A DNA stretch of 64,000 bases from Salinispora arenicola (GTDB lineage: Bacteria; Actinomycetota; Actinomycetes; Mycobacteriales; Micromonosporaceae). Shown here piece by piece: positions 34,415 through 46,410 of the stretch (the stretch's first letter is position 1; each line of letters begins with the position of its first letter). The notes under the pieces are model-generated. The model made no database searches, was not told the origin of the DNA, and worked only from the letters and a program-made list of their open reading frames with translations. The DNA lies in the NCBI RefSeq assembly GCF_006716065.1, contig NZ_VFOL01000001.1:2728001-2792000 (forward strand), read 5' to 3'. The position numbers and the translations under genes were made by a program.

Positions 34415-35515
34415 ATGCGTGCGCAGCCGATCGCGGGACGACCCGGGCCGCCGATCATCCCGTCGGCGCCCGAGCCCGACCTCGGCCATCACGGGGATGC
34501 CGAGGCCACCCCCGGTTTGGTTGATCTTGCGGTGAACGTGCGCCGAGCCCCGATGCCGGAATGGCTCGCCGACCCGATCACCGCCGCGCTCGGCGACCTC
34601 GCCGGATACCCGGACCCAGCCCCGGCGCGGGCCGCCGTGGCCGCCCGGCACCGCCGACCGCCAGCCGAGGTGCTGCTCACCGCCGGCGCCGCCGAGGGCT
34701 TCGTGCTCGTCGCCCAGGCATTGCGTGGGATCCACCGCCCGGTGGTTGTGCACCCGCAGTTCACCGAGCCGGAGGCAGCCCTGCGGGCGTCCGGTCACCA
34801 GGTCGAGCGGGTGCTGCTCGACCCCGACGACGGGTTCCGACTTGACCCCGCCCGCATCCCGGTGGACGCCGACCTGGTCATGATCGGTAACCCCACGAAC
34901 CCGACCTCGGTGCTGCACCCGGCTGCCGATGTGGCCGCGCTCGCCCGGCCCGGCCGCGTCCTCGTCGTCGACGAGGCGTTCGCCGACACCACCATCGCAC
35001 CCGGGGGAGCCGGCGAGCCCGAGTCGCTCGCCGGCCGCGGCGATCTACCCGGCCTGCTGGTCATCCGAAGCCTCACCAAGACGTGGGGGCTGGCCGGGCT
35101 GCGCGTCGGCTACCTGCTCGGTGCGGCGGACCTGCTGGATCGACTGGCCGCCGTGCAGCCGCTGTGGGCGGTCTCCACCCCGGCCCTCGCCGCCGCGACG
35201 GCCTGCGCCGCGCCCGCGGCGGTGCGAGCCGAACGCTTGATCGCCGCCCGCCTCGCCGCCGACCGCGACCACCTGGTCGCCCGCCTGGCAGCCCTGCCGG
35301 GAGTACGCGTCGTTGGCCAACCGGCAAGCGCCTTCGTCCTCGTTCACTGGCCGGGCGCCGACGCGGTCCGCCGTGCCCTGCGGGAACGCGGCTGGGCCGT
35401 ACGCCGCGGCGACACGTTCCCCGGACTGGGGCCGGACTGGCTACGGATCGCAGTCCGTGACCGGGCAACCACCGACGCGTTCATCCCGGTGCTGGCGCAG
35501 ATCCTGGAGGCATGA
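34415..35515 (+). CDS. cobC: Threonine-phosphate decarboxylase-like aminotransferase (CobC/CobD function)
   Basis: This 366-residue PLP enzyme has the histidinol-phosphate aminotransferase fold. The PLP Lys is in IRSLTKTWGLAGLRVGYLLG (about residue 220), with VMIGNPTNPTSV and VLVVDEAFADT supplying cofactor contacts. Its stop overlaps the start of cobT, and cysG follows, so the likely product is the corrinoid aminotransferase that makes aminopropanol phosphate from threonine phosphate, as in actinobacterial Rv2231c-like CobC. A general histidinol-phosphate aminotransferase role cannot be excluded from sequence alone. Confidence 0.82.
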   Translation: MRAQPIAGRPGPPIIPSAPEPDLGHHGDAEATPGLVDLAVNVRRAPMPEWLADPITAALGDLAGYPDPAPARAAVAARHRRPPAEVLLTAGAAEGFVLVAQALRGIHRPVVVHPQFTEPEAALRASGHQVERVLLDPDDGFRLDPARIPVDADLVMIGNPTNPTSVLHPAADVAALARPGRVLVVDEAFADTTIAPGGAGEPESLAGRGDLPGLLVIRSLTKTWGLAGLRVGYLLGAADLLDRLAAVQPLWAVSTPALAAATACAAPAAVRAERLIAARLAADRDHLVARLAALPGVRVVGQPASAFVLVHWPGADAVRRALRERGWAVRRGDTFPGLGPDWLRIAVRDRATTDAFIPVLAQILEA

Positions 35516-36606
35516 TGCTGGAGACGACGATGGCGGCGATCCGACCGCTCGACGAGCAGGCGATGGCCGCTGCCGCGGACGTGCAGCGCCGGTTGACCAA
35601 ACCCGCCGGCTCTCTCGGCGTACTGGAGGACCTGTCCGTTCGGCTGGCCGGCCTGGCCGGCGCCTGCCCCCCGCCGTTGCCCGAACCGGCGGCGGTGGCC
35701 GTCTTCGCCGGGGATCACGGTGTGCACGCCCAGGGCGTCACGCCCTGGCCGCAGGAGGTCACCGCTCAGATGATCGGCAACTTCCTGGCCGGCGGGGCGG
35801 TCGTCAACGCGTTCGCCCGGCAGGCCGGTGCCACCGTCACCGTCGTGGACGTCGGGGTCGCCACGCCACCGGCTCCCGTCGAGGCTCCACCGAGCGGGGC
35901 GTCCACAGCTGGCGCCGCCGGCCCCCGCCTGGTCGAGGCGAACGTCCGGCGCGGTACCCGGGACCTCTCGGTCACCGCCGCCCTGACCCGGGACGAGGCC
36001 CGGGCCGCGGTGGAAACCGGCATCCGGGTCGCCGGTGAACTCGTGGACGCCGGGGCGGCGGTTCTGCTCACCGGGGACATGGGCATCGGTAACACCACGC
36101 CGGCCGCCGCGCTGATCGCGGCCTTTGCCGGGGCTGACCCCGCTGCCGTGACCGGCCGGGGCACCGGGGTGGACGATCAGACGTACCAGCGCAAGATCGA
36201 GGTGGTCCGGACGGCGTTGCGCCGGCACGAGCCCGACCCGGCGGACCCATTGGGCGTGCTGGCCACTGTCGGTGGCCTGGAACACGCGGCCCTGGCCGGG
36301 CTGATCCTGGGCGCCGCCGCACGGCGGGTGCCGGTGCTGCTGGACGGCGTCATCGCCGGCTCGGCCGCGCTGGCCGCGGCGGCCTTCGTTCCGTCCGCCA
36401 CCGACGCGATGGTGGCGGGGCACCGATCCGTCGAGCCGGGCGCCACGGTGGCGCTGCGCCGATTGGGACTGACCCCGTTGGTCGACCTCGGGCTGCGCCT
36501 CGGGGAGGGCACCGGTGCCCTGCTGGCCCTGCCCGTGGTCGCCGGGGCCGTCCGGGTGCTGCACGAGGTCGCCACGTTCGACTCGGCCGGGGTGGCCGAG
36601 AAGTGA
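35512..36606 (+). CDS. cobT: Nicotinate-nucleotide--dimethylbenzimidazole phosphoribosyltransferase
   Basis: This enzyme activates the lower ligand dimethylbenzimidazole to alpha-ribazole phosphate in cobalamin assembly. The 364-residue protein has AVFAGDHGVHAQGVTPWPQE near the N-terminus, LLTGDMGIGNTTPAAALIA in the middle, and a catalytic Glu in LGLRLGEGTGALLALPVV near the C-terminus. Start and stop overlap the cobC gene. A small gap of 22 bases leads to cysG. Confidence 0.93.
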   Translation: MMLETTMAAIRPLDEQAMAAAADVQRRLTKPAGSLGVLEDLSVRLAGLAGACPPPLPEPAAVAVFAGDHGVHAQGVTPWPQEVTAQMIGNFLAGGAVVNAFARQAGATVTVVDVGVATPPAPVEAPPSGASTAGAAGPRLVEANVRRGTRDLSVTAALTRDEARAAVETGIRVAGELVDAGAAVLLTGDMGIGNTTPAAALIAAFAGADPAAVTGRGTGVDDQTYQRKIEVVRTALRRHEPDPADPLGVLATVGGLEHAALAGLILGAAARRVPVLLDGVIAGSAALAAAAFVPSATDAMVAGHRSVEPGATVALRRLGLTPLVDLGLRLGEGTGALLALPVVAGAVRVLHEVATFDSAGVAEK

Positions 36607-36628
36607 GCGGCCGTTCTGGCGTGGCAGC

Positions 36629-37888
36629 GTGAGCGCCAACCCGTACCCGCTCGGGCTGCGCCTGGCCGGCCGTAGGGTGGTCGTGGTCGGTGGGGGAGCG
36701 GTCGCCACCCGCCGAGTGCCGGCCCTGCTCGACGCGGGCGCGGACGTCCTCCTGGTCGCACCGGAGCTGACCCCGGCGCTGCGCGCCCACGCCGACGCTG
36801 GTCGGTTGCACTGGGCGCGGCGACGGTTCGCGGTGGACGACCTCGATGGTGCCTGGCTGGTGCAGGTGGCGGTGAACGACCCGGTCGCCGCCGCCGCGGT
36901 CAGCGCGGCGGCCGGCGAGCGCCGGATCTTCTGTGTCCGCGCCGATGATCGCATCGCCGCCACTGCCTGGACCCCGGCGGTCACCCGGCAGGGTCCGGTG
37001 ACGGTGGCGGTCCTCGGCGGCGGCGACCCCCGGCGCGCGATGGCCGTCCGGGATGCCGTCCGGAACCTGCTCGCTGCCGGAGCCGGACCGCTGGCCCCGC
37101 CCTCGACAACCGGTGACGGGACCGCTGGTGCTCCGGGGCGCGCACCCTCGACCACCGCCCGCGGCGGGCGCGTCGCCCTGGTCGGCGCTGGACCGGGCGA
37201 CCCGGAGCTGATCACGGTCAAGGGGCGACGGCTGCTCACCGAGGCGGACGTGGTGGTTGCCGACCGGCTGGTGCCAGGCCTCCTTCTGGACGAGTTGCGC
37301 CCCGAGGTCGAACTGGTCGACGCGGCCAAGATTCCCTACGGCCCGGCCCGTGCCCAGGAGGAGATCAACCGTGTCCTGGTCGACCGGGCTCTGGCCGGCA
37401 AGGCCGTGGTCCGGCTCAAGGGCGGCGACCCATACGTCTTCGGTCGTGGGGGCGAGGAACTGCTGGCCTGCGCCGCGGCGGGCGTACCGGTGACGGTGGT
37501 GTCCGGGGTGACCAGCGCGATTGCTGCGCCAGCGGGCGCCGGTGTCCCGGTCACCCACCGGGCGGTGGCGCACGAGTTCACCGTGGTGTCCGGGCACGTT
37601 CCGCCGGACTCGCCGGCCTCGATGGTGCGCTGGGAGCACCTCGCCGGGCTGCGCGGCACGCTGGTGATCGTGATGGGGTTGAAGAATCTGGGGGCGATCT
37701 CCGCGACGTTGGTCACCCACGGCCGCCCGGCGGACACCCCGGCGGTGGTCGTGCAGGAGGGCACGACCGGCGACCAGCGTACGGTCCGCTCGACGCTCGG
37801 CGTGGTGGCCGTCGATGTGGCCGCGGCGGGCCTCCGTCCCCCGGCGGTCGTGCTGATCGGCGACGTGGTCGGGGTCCTGGACACCTGA
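36629..37888 (+). CDS. cysG: Bifunctional precorrin-2 dehydrogenase / uroporphyrinogen-III C-methyltransferase (CysG-like)
   Basis: The N-terminal domain (about residues 1-165) is a Rossmann-fold precorrin-2 dehydrogenase: LAGRRVVVVGGGAVATRRVP and VTVAVLGGGDPRRAMAVRD. The C-terminal domain (about 185-419) is SUMT: LVGAGPGDPELITVKGRRLL, VVRLKGGDPYVFGRGGEE, GVTSAIAAPAGAGVPVTHR and VVLIGDVVGV. Together they make sirohydrochlorin, used for siroheme or cobalamin. A Pro/Ala linker joins the domains. GTG 36629 fits the domain start. It closes the cobC-cobT block and runs to a 12-bp hairpin. Confidence 0.92.
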   Translation: MSANPYPLGLRLAGRRVVVVGGGAVATRRVPALLDAGADVLLVAPELTPALRAHADAGRLHWARRRFAVDDLDGAWLVQVAVNDPVAAAAVSAAAGERRIFCVRADDRIAATAWTPAVTRQGPVTVAVLGGGDPRRAMAVRDAVRNLLAAGAGPLAPPSTTGDGTAGAPGRAPSTTARGGRVALVGAGPGDPELITVKGRRLLTEADVVVADRLVPGLLLDELRPEVELVDAAKIPYGPARAQEEINRVLVDRALAGKAVVRLKGGDPYVFGRGGEELLACAAAGVPVTVVSGVTSAIAAPAGAGVPVTHRAVAHEFTVVSGHVPPDSPASMVRWEHLAGLRGTLVIVMGLKNLGAISATLVTHGRPADTPAVVVQEGTTGDQRTVRSTLGVVAVDVAAAGLRPPAVVLIGDVVGVLDT

Positions 37889-37900
37889 TGGCGGACCTGC

Positions 37901-37938
37901 GCTCGTGGTGGCCGCCGGTGCGGGTAGCCACCACGAGC
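37901..37938. terminator. Hairpin between convergent cysG and otsB fusion
   Basis: A perfect 12-bp stem GCTCGTGGTGGC/GCCACCACGAGC with a 14-base loop lies between the two stop codons. Confidence 0.7.
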
Positions 37939-37982
37939 ACGCTCGACACGACATGGTGTGCGCCGGCCGTCGGGACGCACGT

Positions 37983-40586
37983 TCACTGCTTGAGCATGTT
38001 GTCCAACAGGAGGGCGCAGCGGATCACGCCGAGGTGACTGTAGGCCTGTGGATGATTGCCCAGCCCGCGCTCGGCCAGCGGGTCATACTGCTCGGGCAGC
38101 AGCCCGGTCGGGCCGGCGGTGTCGATCATCTGGGCGAACAGTTCCTCCGCGTCCCCTCGACGGCCGGTACGCAGGTACGCCTCGATCAGCCACGAGGTAC
38201 AGATGTGGAAGCCGCCCTCCCGGCCGGGCAGGCCGTCCTCCCAGTGATAGCGGTAGACGACCGGGCCACTGCGCAGGTCCGCCTCGATCTTGAGCACGGT
38301 GGACACGAAGCGTGGGTCGTCCCCGGGCAGCAGGCCGGACAGTCCGATCCAGAGCGAGGAGGCGTCACTGTCCTCGTGCCCGTACGCGACGCTGTACGCC
38401 TCGGCCTGCTCGTGCCAGCCGAACTCGAGCACGTTGGCCCCGATTCGGTCGCGTAGTTCCACCCACTCGGGCTGATCCTCGCCGCCGTGCTGACGTACGA
38501 CGTGCAGCGCCCGGTCCACGGTCAGCCAGCACATCACCTTCGAGAAGATGTGATGTCGAGGCGCCAGGCGCGCCTCCCAGATGCCATGGTCCGGCTCGTG
38601 CCAGCGGCGGCGGACCGCTTCCACCATGTTCTCCAGCACCCGCCACTCGTCGTCGCGCACGGAGCCGCGAGCGTCGGCCACGGCCGCGATCAGGTCGGCG
38701 ATCGGACCGAAGACATCGAGTTGGAGCTGGTGGTTGGCGAGGTTCCCGACCCGGACGGGCCGGGAACCGGCGTAGCCGGGAAGTGTGTCGATAACGGCCT
38801 CGGCGCCCAGTTCGTAACCGTCGACCGTGTAGAGCGGATGCAGCCGTTCGGGGTGCCCACCGGTGCGCTCGACGACACCGTCGATCCAACGCAGCAGCGC
38901 CTCGGCCTCACCGGTGGAGCCGAGATCGACCAGAGCGCGGGCGGTCAGCGCCGCGTCGCGCAGCCAGCAGTAGCGGTAGTCCCAGTTGCGCACGCCGCCC
39001 AGTTCCTCGGGCAGTGAGGTGGTCGCGGCGGCCAGGATCGAACCGCTCGGCTGGTGGCACAGCCCGCGTAGGGTGAGCGCGCTGCGGGCGACCAGGTCCC
39101 GGCCGGTGTTCGGGAGCCGCAGCGTGGACACCCAGTCCTTCCAGGGCTGTTCCGCCGCAGCCTGCCGTTCGTGGATCGGCAGTCGGTGGTGTTCCAGACT
39201 ATGCGTGCCGAAACGCATCTCCAGCACGACCGGTCCGCCGGCGGTGGACAGGTCGACGACGGCCTTCGCCGTCTCGTACACGCCATCGCTGGTCACTTCC
39301 CACGTCACACCGGGCGAGTACAGCGCGACCGGCTCGTTGGAACCGAGTACCAGCAGCCCGTCATCGAGCGGTTGCAGCTGAACGGCGACCTGGCCGAACT
39401 CGGGCCGGGGGGCGAACTCGAGGTGGGCTCGGCCGCGTCCGGTGAGCACCCGGACCAGGATCGAGTCGGCGCTGACGATCGCCGGGCCGTCGGGTGTGGT
39501 CTCGGTGTCCGGCGTGTCGAGCCAGTCGGTCACGGTCAGGCCGGACCACCGGGTCTCCACGGTCATGGTGTTCGAGCGGTAGCGCTGGCCGAGCGGGATG
39601 CCGCCGCGCTCCGGCACGACGCTGAAGTAGCCGGCGGGGCTGCCGCCGACCAGGTCGGCGAAGATCGCCGCGGAGTCGGGCTTCGGGTTGCACAGCCAGG
39701 TGACCTTGGCCTCGGGAGTGAGCAGCGCCACCGTCCGGCCGTTGGCCAGCATCGAGTGCCGTTCGATCGGCACCGCCCGCTCGCCGAACAGCCAGTGCCG
39801 TCGGGTCTCCAGCAGCAGGCCGAGGGCGCGGGCCGCCTCGATCGGCTCGGTGACCCGGTACTGTGCCTTGGTCTCGCCCGGCCCGATCTTGATTCCGACG
39901 TCCGGCCCGTGCAGGTTGCCGAACGCGTTCTCGTCGGTGACGTCGTCGCCGATGAACAGTACCGCGCTGGCGGAGCGCTGGGTACGTAGCTGGTCGACGG
40001 CGGTGCCCTTGTGGGTGGCGACCACCGACAACTCGATGACTTCCTTGCCCTGGGTGACGGTGACGTCGTCCCAGGTCGCGGGGCCGTTGCGAACCGCCTC
40101 GACGGCTGCGGCGGCGACCTGCGGGTCAACGCCGCGGGTGTGTACGGCGACACTGGCCGGCTTGCGTTCCAGCCGGATCCCGGGGTGGGCGGCGACGATC
40201 TCGCGCAGCGCGTCGCGCAGCCGGGTGCGGACGGCGACCAGCTCGGGGGAGAGCCGCTCGACGAAGCCGATGTCGAACTCGGAGCCGTGGCTGCCGACCA
40301 GATGGACCTCGCTGGGCAGCCGGGACAGCGCAGCCAGGTCACGCAGCGCCCGTCCGGAGACAACCGCCACGGTGGTCTGCGGTAGCGAGGCGAGCGCGCG
40401 TACCGCAGCCGCCGCCTCGGGCAACGGTACGGCCGTGCTCGGATCCTCGACGATCGGGGCGAGGGTGCCGTCGTAGTCGCAGGCGATCAGCAGTTGCGGG
40501 ACGCGGGCGACCCGACCGATCGCGGTGCGTAGCTCCTGGTCCAGGCCGCCACCGACCGGGTTGACGAGTTCGGTACTGGTGCTCAC
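37983..40586 (-). CDS. otsB: Trehalose-6-phosphate phosphatase fused to GH15 glucoamylase/trehalase-like domain
   Basis: The product is an 867-residue fusion. Residues about 1-260 are a HAD phosphatase of the OtsB type: [24 protein letters not shown] and [13 protein letters not shown]. The rest (about 270-867) is a glycoside hydrolase family 15 module with the N-terminal beta domain ([20 protein letters not shown]) and the (alpha/alpha)6 barrel: [25 protein letters not shown] with the general acid Glu, and [22 protein letters not shown]15 includes bacterial trehalases, so the fusion might dephosphorylate trehalose phosphate and also hydrolyse trehalose or another glucan. It overlaps otsA by 4 bases, with translation coupled. 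Confidence 0.9.
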   Translation of the reverse strand: MSTSTELVNPVGGGLDQELRTAIGRVARVPQLLIACDYDGTLAPIVEDPSTAVPLPEAAAAVRALASLPQTTVAVVSGRALRDLAALSRLPSEVHLVGSHGSEFDIGFVERLSPELVAVRTRLRDALREIVAAHPGIRLERKPASVAVHTRGVDPQVAAAAVEAVRNGPATWDDVTVTQGKEVIELSVVATHKGTAVDQLRTQRSASAVLFIGDDVTDENAFGNLHGPDVGIKIGPGETKAQYRVTEPIEAARALGLLLETRRHWLFGERAVPIERHSMLANGRTVALLTPEAKVTWLCNPKPDSAAIFADLVGGSPAGYFSVVPERGGIPLGQRYRSNTMTVETRWSGLTVTDWLDTPDTETTPDGPAIVSADSILVRVLTGRGRAHLEFAPRPEFGQVAVQLQPLDDGLLVLGSNEPVALYSPGVTWEVTSDGVYETAKAVVDLSTAGGPVVLEMRFGTHSLEHHRLPIHERQAAAEQPWKDWVSTLRLPNTGRDLVARSALTLRGLCHQPSGSILAAATTSLPEELGGVRNWDYRYCWLRDAALTARALVDLGSTGEAEALLRWIDGVVERTGGHPERLHPLYTVDGYELGAEAVIDTLPGYAGSRPVRVGNLANHQLQLDVFGPIADLIAAVADARGSVRDDEWRVLENMVEAVRRRWHEPDHGIWEARLAPRHHIFSKVMCWLTVDRALHVVRQHGGEDQPEWVELRDRIGANVLEFGWHEQAEAYSVAYGHEDSDASSLWIGLSGLLPGDDPRFVSTVLKIEADLRSGPVVYRYHWEDGLPGREGGFHICTSWLIEAYLRTGRRGDAEELFAQMIDTAGPTGLLPEQYDPLAERGLGNHPQAYSHLGVIRCALLLDNMLKQ

Positions 40587-41989
40587 GAGGCGTCCGGCTC
40601 CGGCTCCGGCACGCCGAGTTCGGTGAGGAACGACGTCGCCCAGTGCCCCACGTCGTGGGTGCGCAGATGACGTTGCATCGTCCGTATGCGGCGACGGGCC
40701 TCCGGCTTCTCCACATGCACGGCCCGCAGCAGGGCCTCCTTGACCGCATCCGGGTCATGGGGGTTACACAGGAACGCTTGGCGCAGCTCGGTGGCTGCAC
40801 CAGCGAACTCACTCAGCACCAGCGCGCCACCTCGGTCGGCACGCGATGCGACGTACTCCTTGGCCACCAGATTCATTCCGTCTCGCAGCGGGGTCACCAT
40901 CATCACGTCGGCGGCGACGTACATCGCGGCCAGTTCGGTGCGACTGTACGACTGATGCAGGTAGTGCACCGCCGGCACCCCGACCCTGCCAAATTCGCCA
41001 TTAATCCGACCAACCTCGCGTTCTACCTTTACGCGAAGTGCCTGGTAGTGCTCCACCCGCTCCCGGCTCGGCGTTGCCACCTGCACCATAACTGCGTCTG
41101 GAACTGTCAACTTTCCGTCAGCTAGCAACTCGCGGAACGCCTTGAGTCGCAACTCGATGCCCTTGGTGTAGTCGAGCCGGTCGACCCCCAGGATGATCGT
41201 CCGTGGGTTCCCCAGCTCCTCGCGGATCTCCTCCGCCCGTGCCCGGATCGCCGGATCCACCGCGAGCTGCTCCATCTCCTGTGTGTCGATGGAGATGGGG
41301 AAAGCTCCCGCCTTCACCCGACGGCCGTCGACCTGGATCATCTGCCCCTCGTACCGCAGCCCGAGCAGGTGCCGGGCCAGTCGGACGAAGTTCTGCGCCG
41401 CGAGCCGCTGCTGGAAGCCCACCAGATCGGCGCCGAGCAGCCCGCGGAGAATCTCGGTGCGGAAGGGCATCTGCATGAACAACTCGATCGGCGGGAAGGG
41501 GATGTGCAGGAAGAAGCCGATCCGTAGGTCGGGGCGCAGCTCACGGAGCATTGCCGGCACCAGTTGGAGCTGGTAGTCCTGCACCCAGACAGTGGCACCC
41601 TCGGCCGCGACATCCGCCGCGGCCTCCGCGAATCGGGCATTCACCAGTCGGTACGTCTCCCGCCAGCGGCGCTTGTAGACCGGTGTCTCGACCGCGTCGT
41701 GGTACAGCGGCCAGATCATGGCGTTCGACTGGCCTTCGTAGTAGCGTTCCAACTCCTCCGCGCTCAACGGCACCGGGTGCAACCGGATGCCCTCGAGATC
41801 GAACGGTTCGGGTGCGGCGCCCTTGCCGCCGGCCCAGCCGACCCAGGTGCCATGATGCTTGGCGAGGACGGGATGCAGTGCGGTGACGAGCCCACCCGGG
41901 CTGCGTCGCCACTGCCGTCCCTCGGGTGTGCTCACCTCGTCGACGGGCAGTCGATTGGCCACTACGACAAAGGAGCTGCGGACGGTCAC
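40583..41989 (-). CDS. otsA: Trehalose-6-phosphate synthase OtsA
   Basis: This 468-residue GT20 glycosyltransferase joins UDP- or GDP-glucose to glucose 6-phosphate. Signatures are [62 protein letters not shown] and [14 protein letters not shown] 41989 follows GGAGGTGG with good spacing. Its stop overlaps the otsB-GH15 start, so both enzymes are made together. Trehalose is a stress and storage sugar in actinomycetes. Confidence 0.95.
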   Translation of the reverse strand: MTVRSSFVVVANRLPVDEVSTPEGRQWRRSPGGLVTALHPVLAKHHGTWVGWAGGKGAAPEPFDLEGIRLHPVPLSAEELERYYEGQSNAMIWPLYHDAVETPVYKRRWRETYRLVNARFAEAAADVAAEGATVWVQDYQLQLVPAMLRELRPDLRIGFFLHIPFPPIELFMQMPFRTEILRGLLGADLVGFQQRLAAQNFVRLARHLLGLRYEGQMIQVDGRRVKAGAFPISIDTQEMEQLAVDPAIRARAEEIREELGNPRTIILGVDRLDYTKGIELRLKAFRELLADGKLTVPDAVMVQVATPSRERVEHYQALRVKVEREVGRINGEFGRVGVPAVHYLHQSYSRTELAAMYVAADVMMVTPLRDGMNLVAKEYVASRADRGGALVLSEFAGAATELRQAFLCNPHDPDAVKEALLRAVHVEKPEARRRIRTMQRHLRTHDVGHWATSFLTELGVPEPEPDAS

Positions 41990-42319
41990 GTTGGGCCACC
42001 TCCGGGTGTTGACGAATCCACCGCGACGAGCGTACTGAGCGTAGCTGCGGCGTCTGGTTTACCGTGCCGGACTTCGCCAGCCGCCGTGGAGGCACCGAAC
42101 CCCAAACGTGATCTTGTTGACAATTTCGCTGGTCCGAGCGGGGCGTGCCGGGCGGCCGGGCCGGCGGGGTGATGTGGGTGCAGCCGGGATGACCTGTCAG
42201 GATTGACGACGGGCAGGCGTGTTGGGCCCGGAAGACGGGCGATGATCCCACTCCGTTCCCGCGCACACCCTGCCCTGTTGCAGACCACATTCGTTGACCG
42301 ATGGAGGGTAGCCCGCACC
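41990..42319. other. 330-base divergent intergenic region otsA/ettA
   Basis: This region must hold the promoters for otsA (reverse) and ettA (forward). I see a perfect TTGACA at 42117-42122 inside a small dyad TTGT-TG-ACAA, and TTGACG at 42203-42208, but neither has a convincing -10 box at 17-18 bp. The ettA start has GGAGGGT at 42303-42309. No gene is seen here. Confidence 0.35.
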
Positions 42320-43996
<1,677 letters not shown>

Positions 43997-43999
43997 CCT

Positions 44000-44446
44000 A
44001 TGGCGGATCGGTTCGTATACCACTGCACGCTCCGGTGGTCCGACCTGGACGCGTACGGGCACATCAACAACTCGCGCTTCCTCACCCTCTACGAGGAGGC
44101 GCGGGTGGCCCTGATGTTCGCCGGAGGCCGGGCGTGGGGCGTCGGTTCGTTCGCCGACGGTGTGGTGATCCGGCGGCACGAGGTCGACTACCTGCGGCCG
44201 GTCGACTACGCGCTCGGTCGGGCCACCGCGGAGGCGGCCCCGACCGTCCGGATCGAGCTGTGGGTGGCCGAGATTCGTGCCGCCTCAGTTACTGTCGACT
44301 ACGAGATGTACGACGGTGACCTGCTGGTCAGCCGGGCTCGGTCGGTGCTGGTGCCGTTCGATTTGCGCCGGCAACTTCCGCGCCGGTTGTCCGTCGAGGA
44401 ACGGGCGTTCCTCAGCGGGTACGCCGTCCAGGAGGGCCCGAAGTGA
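44000..44446 (+). CDS. Acyl-CoA thioesterase (4-HBT, hotdog fold)
   Basis: This 148-residue hotdog thioesterase has the catalytic segment LRWSDLDAYGHINNSRFL, with Asp and the following HINN typical of the 4-hydroxybenzoyl-CoA thioesterase group. VDYLRPVDYALGRATAE is the usual second block. The start lies 3 bases after the ettA stop. The next gene overlaps by 4 bases. Substrate unknown. Confidence 0.88.
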   Translation: MADRFVYHCTLRWSDLDAYGHINNSRFLTLYEEARVALMFAGGRAWGVGSFADGVVIRRHEVDYLRPVDYALGRATAEAAPTVRIELWVAEIRAASVTVDYEMYDGDLLVSRARSVLVPFDLRRQLPRRLSVEERAFLSGYAVQEGPK

Positions 44447-45165
44447 CCGACCCGGGCACCGTGGGTCGCGTCGGTCCCCCCTCCGCGGCCTCCGGCGGGG
44501 CGGGCCATGGACTTACCGGCGTCGACGACGCGACCACGTTCCTCACCCGGCTGGTCCGGCTGGACCGGACGACGCTGGTGCGGCTGCGGCCGGCCGGCAG
44601 GTCGGAGCGCACCGCCCTCTGGGCACGGTTGCCGTGGGGGGTGCTGGTGGTCCACACGGTGGCCGGCGCCGGCCCCGATGATGCCACCGTGGCCGCCGGC
44701 GAGTTGTTGGCCGAGCTGACGGCGGGTGGCTCGGCGCTGCCCGCCCGGCGGGACGCGCAGTGGCGCTGGGCGCTGCCGCCGTCAGCCAGCCGGCAGGTGG
44801 AGACATTGCCGGCGGCCGAGCTGCGGCGGGTGGCCGACGCTGCGGCGGCGGCCCTGCGGGATGCCGCCGTGCGCGGGGTGGGGGGTAGGGCGGTCGGGTC
44901 GCGGGTGCTGCGTGACGCCCTCCTGGATCACGTACCGGTGGTCGTCACCCCGAACGACCCGCCTGCGGAACCGGTCGAGGTGCCCCAGCGGTTGGTGCAG
45001 GGCCTGGTGCGAATGGGCTTCCTCGGCACCTCGGAGGTGCCGGGTGGGGTGCAGGTCCGGGCCGCCGGGCGATGGGTCGGATTAGTTGGACCGTACGGGG
45101 CGGTATGGTTGCAGAAGGTAGTGGATCTAGCTGTTCGGCCCCTAGGGACTCAAACTTTCGGTTGA
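44443..45165 (+). CDS. Conserved hypothetical protein
   Basis: This 240-residue soluble protein has a flexible N-terminus and a mixed alpha/beta body, with blocks LVRLDRTTLVRLRPAG, RLPWGVLVVHTVAG and a C-terminal GLVRMGFLGTSEVPGGVQV. It appears restricted to actinomycetes from my memory of such neighbours; no function recognised. GTG 44443 overlaps the thioesterase stop (GTGA), suggesting coupled translation. Confidence 0.65.
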   Translation: MTDPGTVGRVGPPSAASGGAGHGLTGVDDATTFLTRLVRLDRTTLVRLRPAGRSERTALWARLPWGVLVVHTVAGAGPDDATVAAGELLAELTAGGSALPARRDAQWRWALPPSASRQVETLPAAELRRVADAAAAALRDAAVRGVGGRAVGSRVLRDALLDHVPVVVTPNDPPAEPVEVPQRLVQGLVRMGFLGTSEVPGGVQVRAAGRWVGLVGPYGAVWLQKVVDLAVRPLGTQTFG

Positions 45166-45365
45166 CCCCTCATAATCCTTATGTCTCGGGGAGCGCGTAA
45201 GGGGGGTGCTTCTTCCCGGCTGTCCGGGTACCGTCCATCCTCGGATCCAACGCACCGTTAGCTGCTGGATCCGCTGGGGAGTGAGGTGCGTGAGCGATGC
45301 CGTGGTGGTCATGGCGCCCAGGTCCTGCCGACGGCGGAGAACCGGATAGCCGGAGCAGGATCACA

Positions 45366-45881
45366 GTGGAGGGCGGCGTCCGGGTTGGCCCTCCGGCCCC
45401 CCGCCAGCCGGGCGACAGTTTCCCGGGTTCCGATCGTTCCCCCGCCGCGGACGCACCGGCCGGGGTCGCGCCGGTCACGCTCAGCCGGATCTGCGCCGCG
45501 CTCGATCTGCTCGAGGTGCGCTACCTGGCCGACGGTGACGGGAACCTGCTGGCGATGTGGGAACGTCACGCCGTCCTGGTCACACTCGAGGGCCCGGAGG
45601 ACGAGATCCTGGTGCTGCGGGTTCGGCCACACGCGACCGTCCCGCCGGACTGGGAGGATCGGGCCTACCGGGTCGTCAACGAGTGGAACCACACCCGCCG
45701 CTTCTGCAAGGCGTATATCGGTGACCCGTCCGAGCGCGGTCAGCTCCCCATCTACGCCGAGCTTCAGGTGCCGTTCGCCGCTGGTGCCCACGACGCGCTC
45801 CTGGTCGAGATGCTCGACTGCGGGGCTGCGGTGGCCACCAGCTTCGTCGACTGGCTGCACGACGAGGGCGCCCTGCTCTGA
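45366..45881 (+). CDS. YbjN domain-containing protein
   Basis: This 171-residue protein has the YbjN fold: LSRICAALDLLEVRYLADGDGNLLAMWERH, VRPHATVPPDWEDRAYRVVNEWNHTRR and LQVPFAAGAHDALLVEMLDCG. YbjN proteins are chaperone-like or secretion-related, with the role in actinomycetes unclear. GTG 45366 with AGGA 6 bases upstream is preferred; an ATG at 45297 would add an unusual Trp/Pro-rich stretch. Confidence 0.8.
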   Translation: MEGGVRVGPPAPRQPGDSFPGSDRSPAADAPAGVAPVTLSRICAALDLLEVRYLADGDGNLLAMWERHAVLVTLEGPEDEILVLRVRPHATVPPDWEDRAYRVVNEWNHTRRFCKAYIGDPSERGQLPIYAELQVPFAAGAHDALLVEMLDCGAAVATSFVDWLHDEGALL

Positions 45882-45899
45882 GCGCCCACGCCGCCCGCG

Positions 45900-46328
45900 T
45901 CACCCTGATTCAGCCGGATCCTCCAGCGCGTTCACCATGAAGTACGCGGCCCGCTCGAGATAGTCCCAGAGCGTGGCGGTGAGCTCGGGCGGCAGGTCCA
46001 GCCGGTCCACGGCCTGCCGCATGTGTCGCAGCCAGGCGTCCCGCTCCGCTGCCCCGATCCGAAACGGTGCGTGCCGCATCCGCAGCCGCGGGTGCCCCCG
46101 CTGGGCGGAGTACGTGTTCGGCCCGCCCCAGTACTGCATCAGGAACAGGGTGAGCCGCTCCGCAGCGGGCCCCAGGTCCTCCTCTGGATACATCGGGCGC
46201 AGCAGCGCGTCGTCGGCGACGCCCGCGTAGAACTCGTCCACCAACCTGCGGAATGTGGGCTCTCCGCCAACTGCCTCGAAGAAGTTGACCGACGGGCCGG
46301 GGCGGCCAGATTCACCTGCGGGATGCAC
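45900..46328 (-). CDS. glbO: Truncated hemoglobin, group II (trHbO/GlbO)
   Basis: This small heme protein binds O2 and may protect against or deliver oxygen/NO chemistry at the membrane. The core is about 130 residues. It shows [22 protein letters not shown] (Tyr B10), [16 protein letters not shown], the proximal His in MRHAPFRIG and the conserved Trp G8 in [14 protein letters not shown]. These are group II markers. GTG 46328 with GGAG is preferred; the longer in-frame extension is Pro/Ser-rich and unlikely. Confidence 0.9.
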   Translation of the reverse strand: MHPAGESGRPGPSVNFFEAVGGEPTFRRLVDEFYAGVADDALLRPMYPEEDLGPAAERLTLFLMQYWGGPNTYSAQRGHPRLRMRHAPFRIGAAERDAWLRHMRQAVDRLDLPPELTATLWDYLERAAYFMVNALEDPAESG

Positions 46329-46410
46329 CGCTCCATCCTGCCAGGTTCTGGTGGACAGCCCGGTGTGGGCCGGCGTGGGCCGGATCACGGACGGTCCGCC
46401 TCCGACCCGG

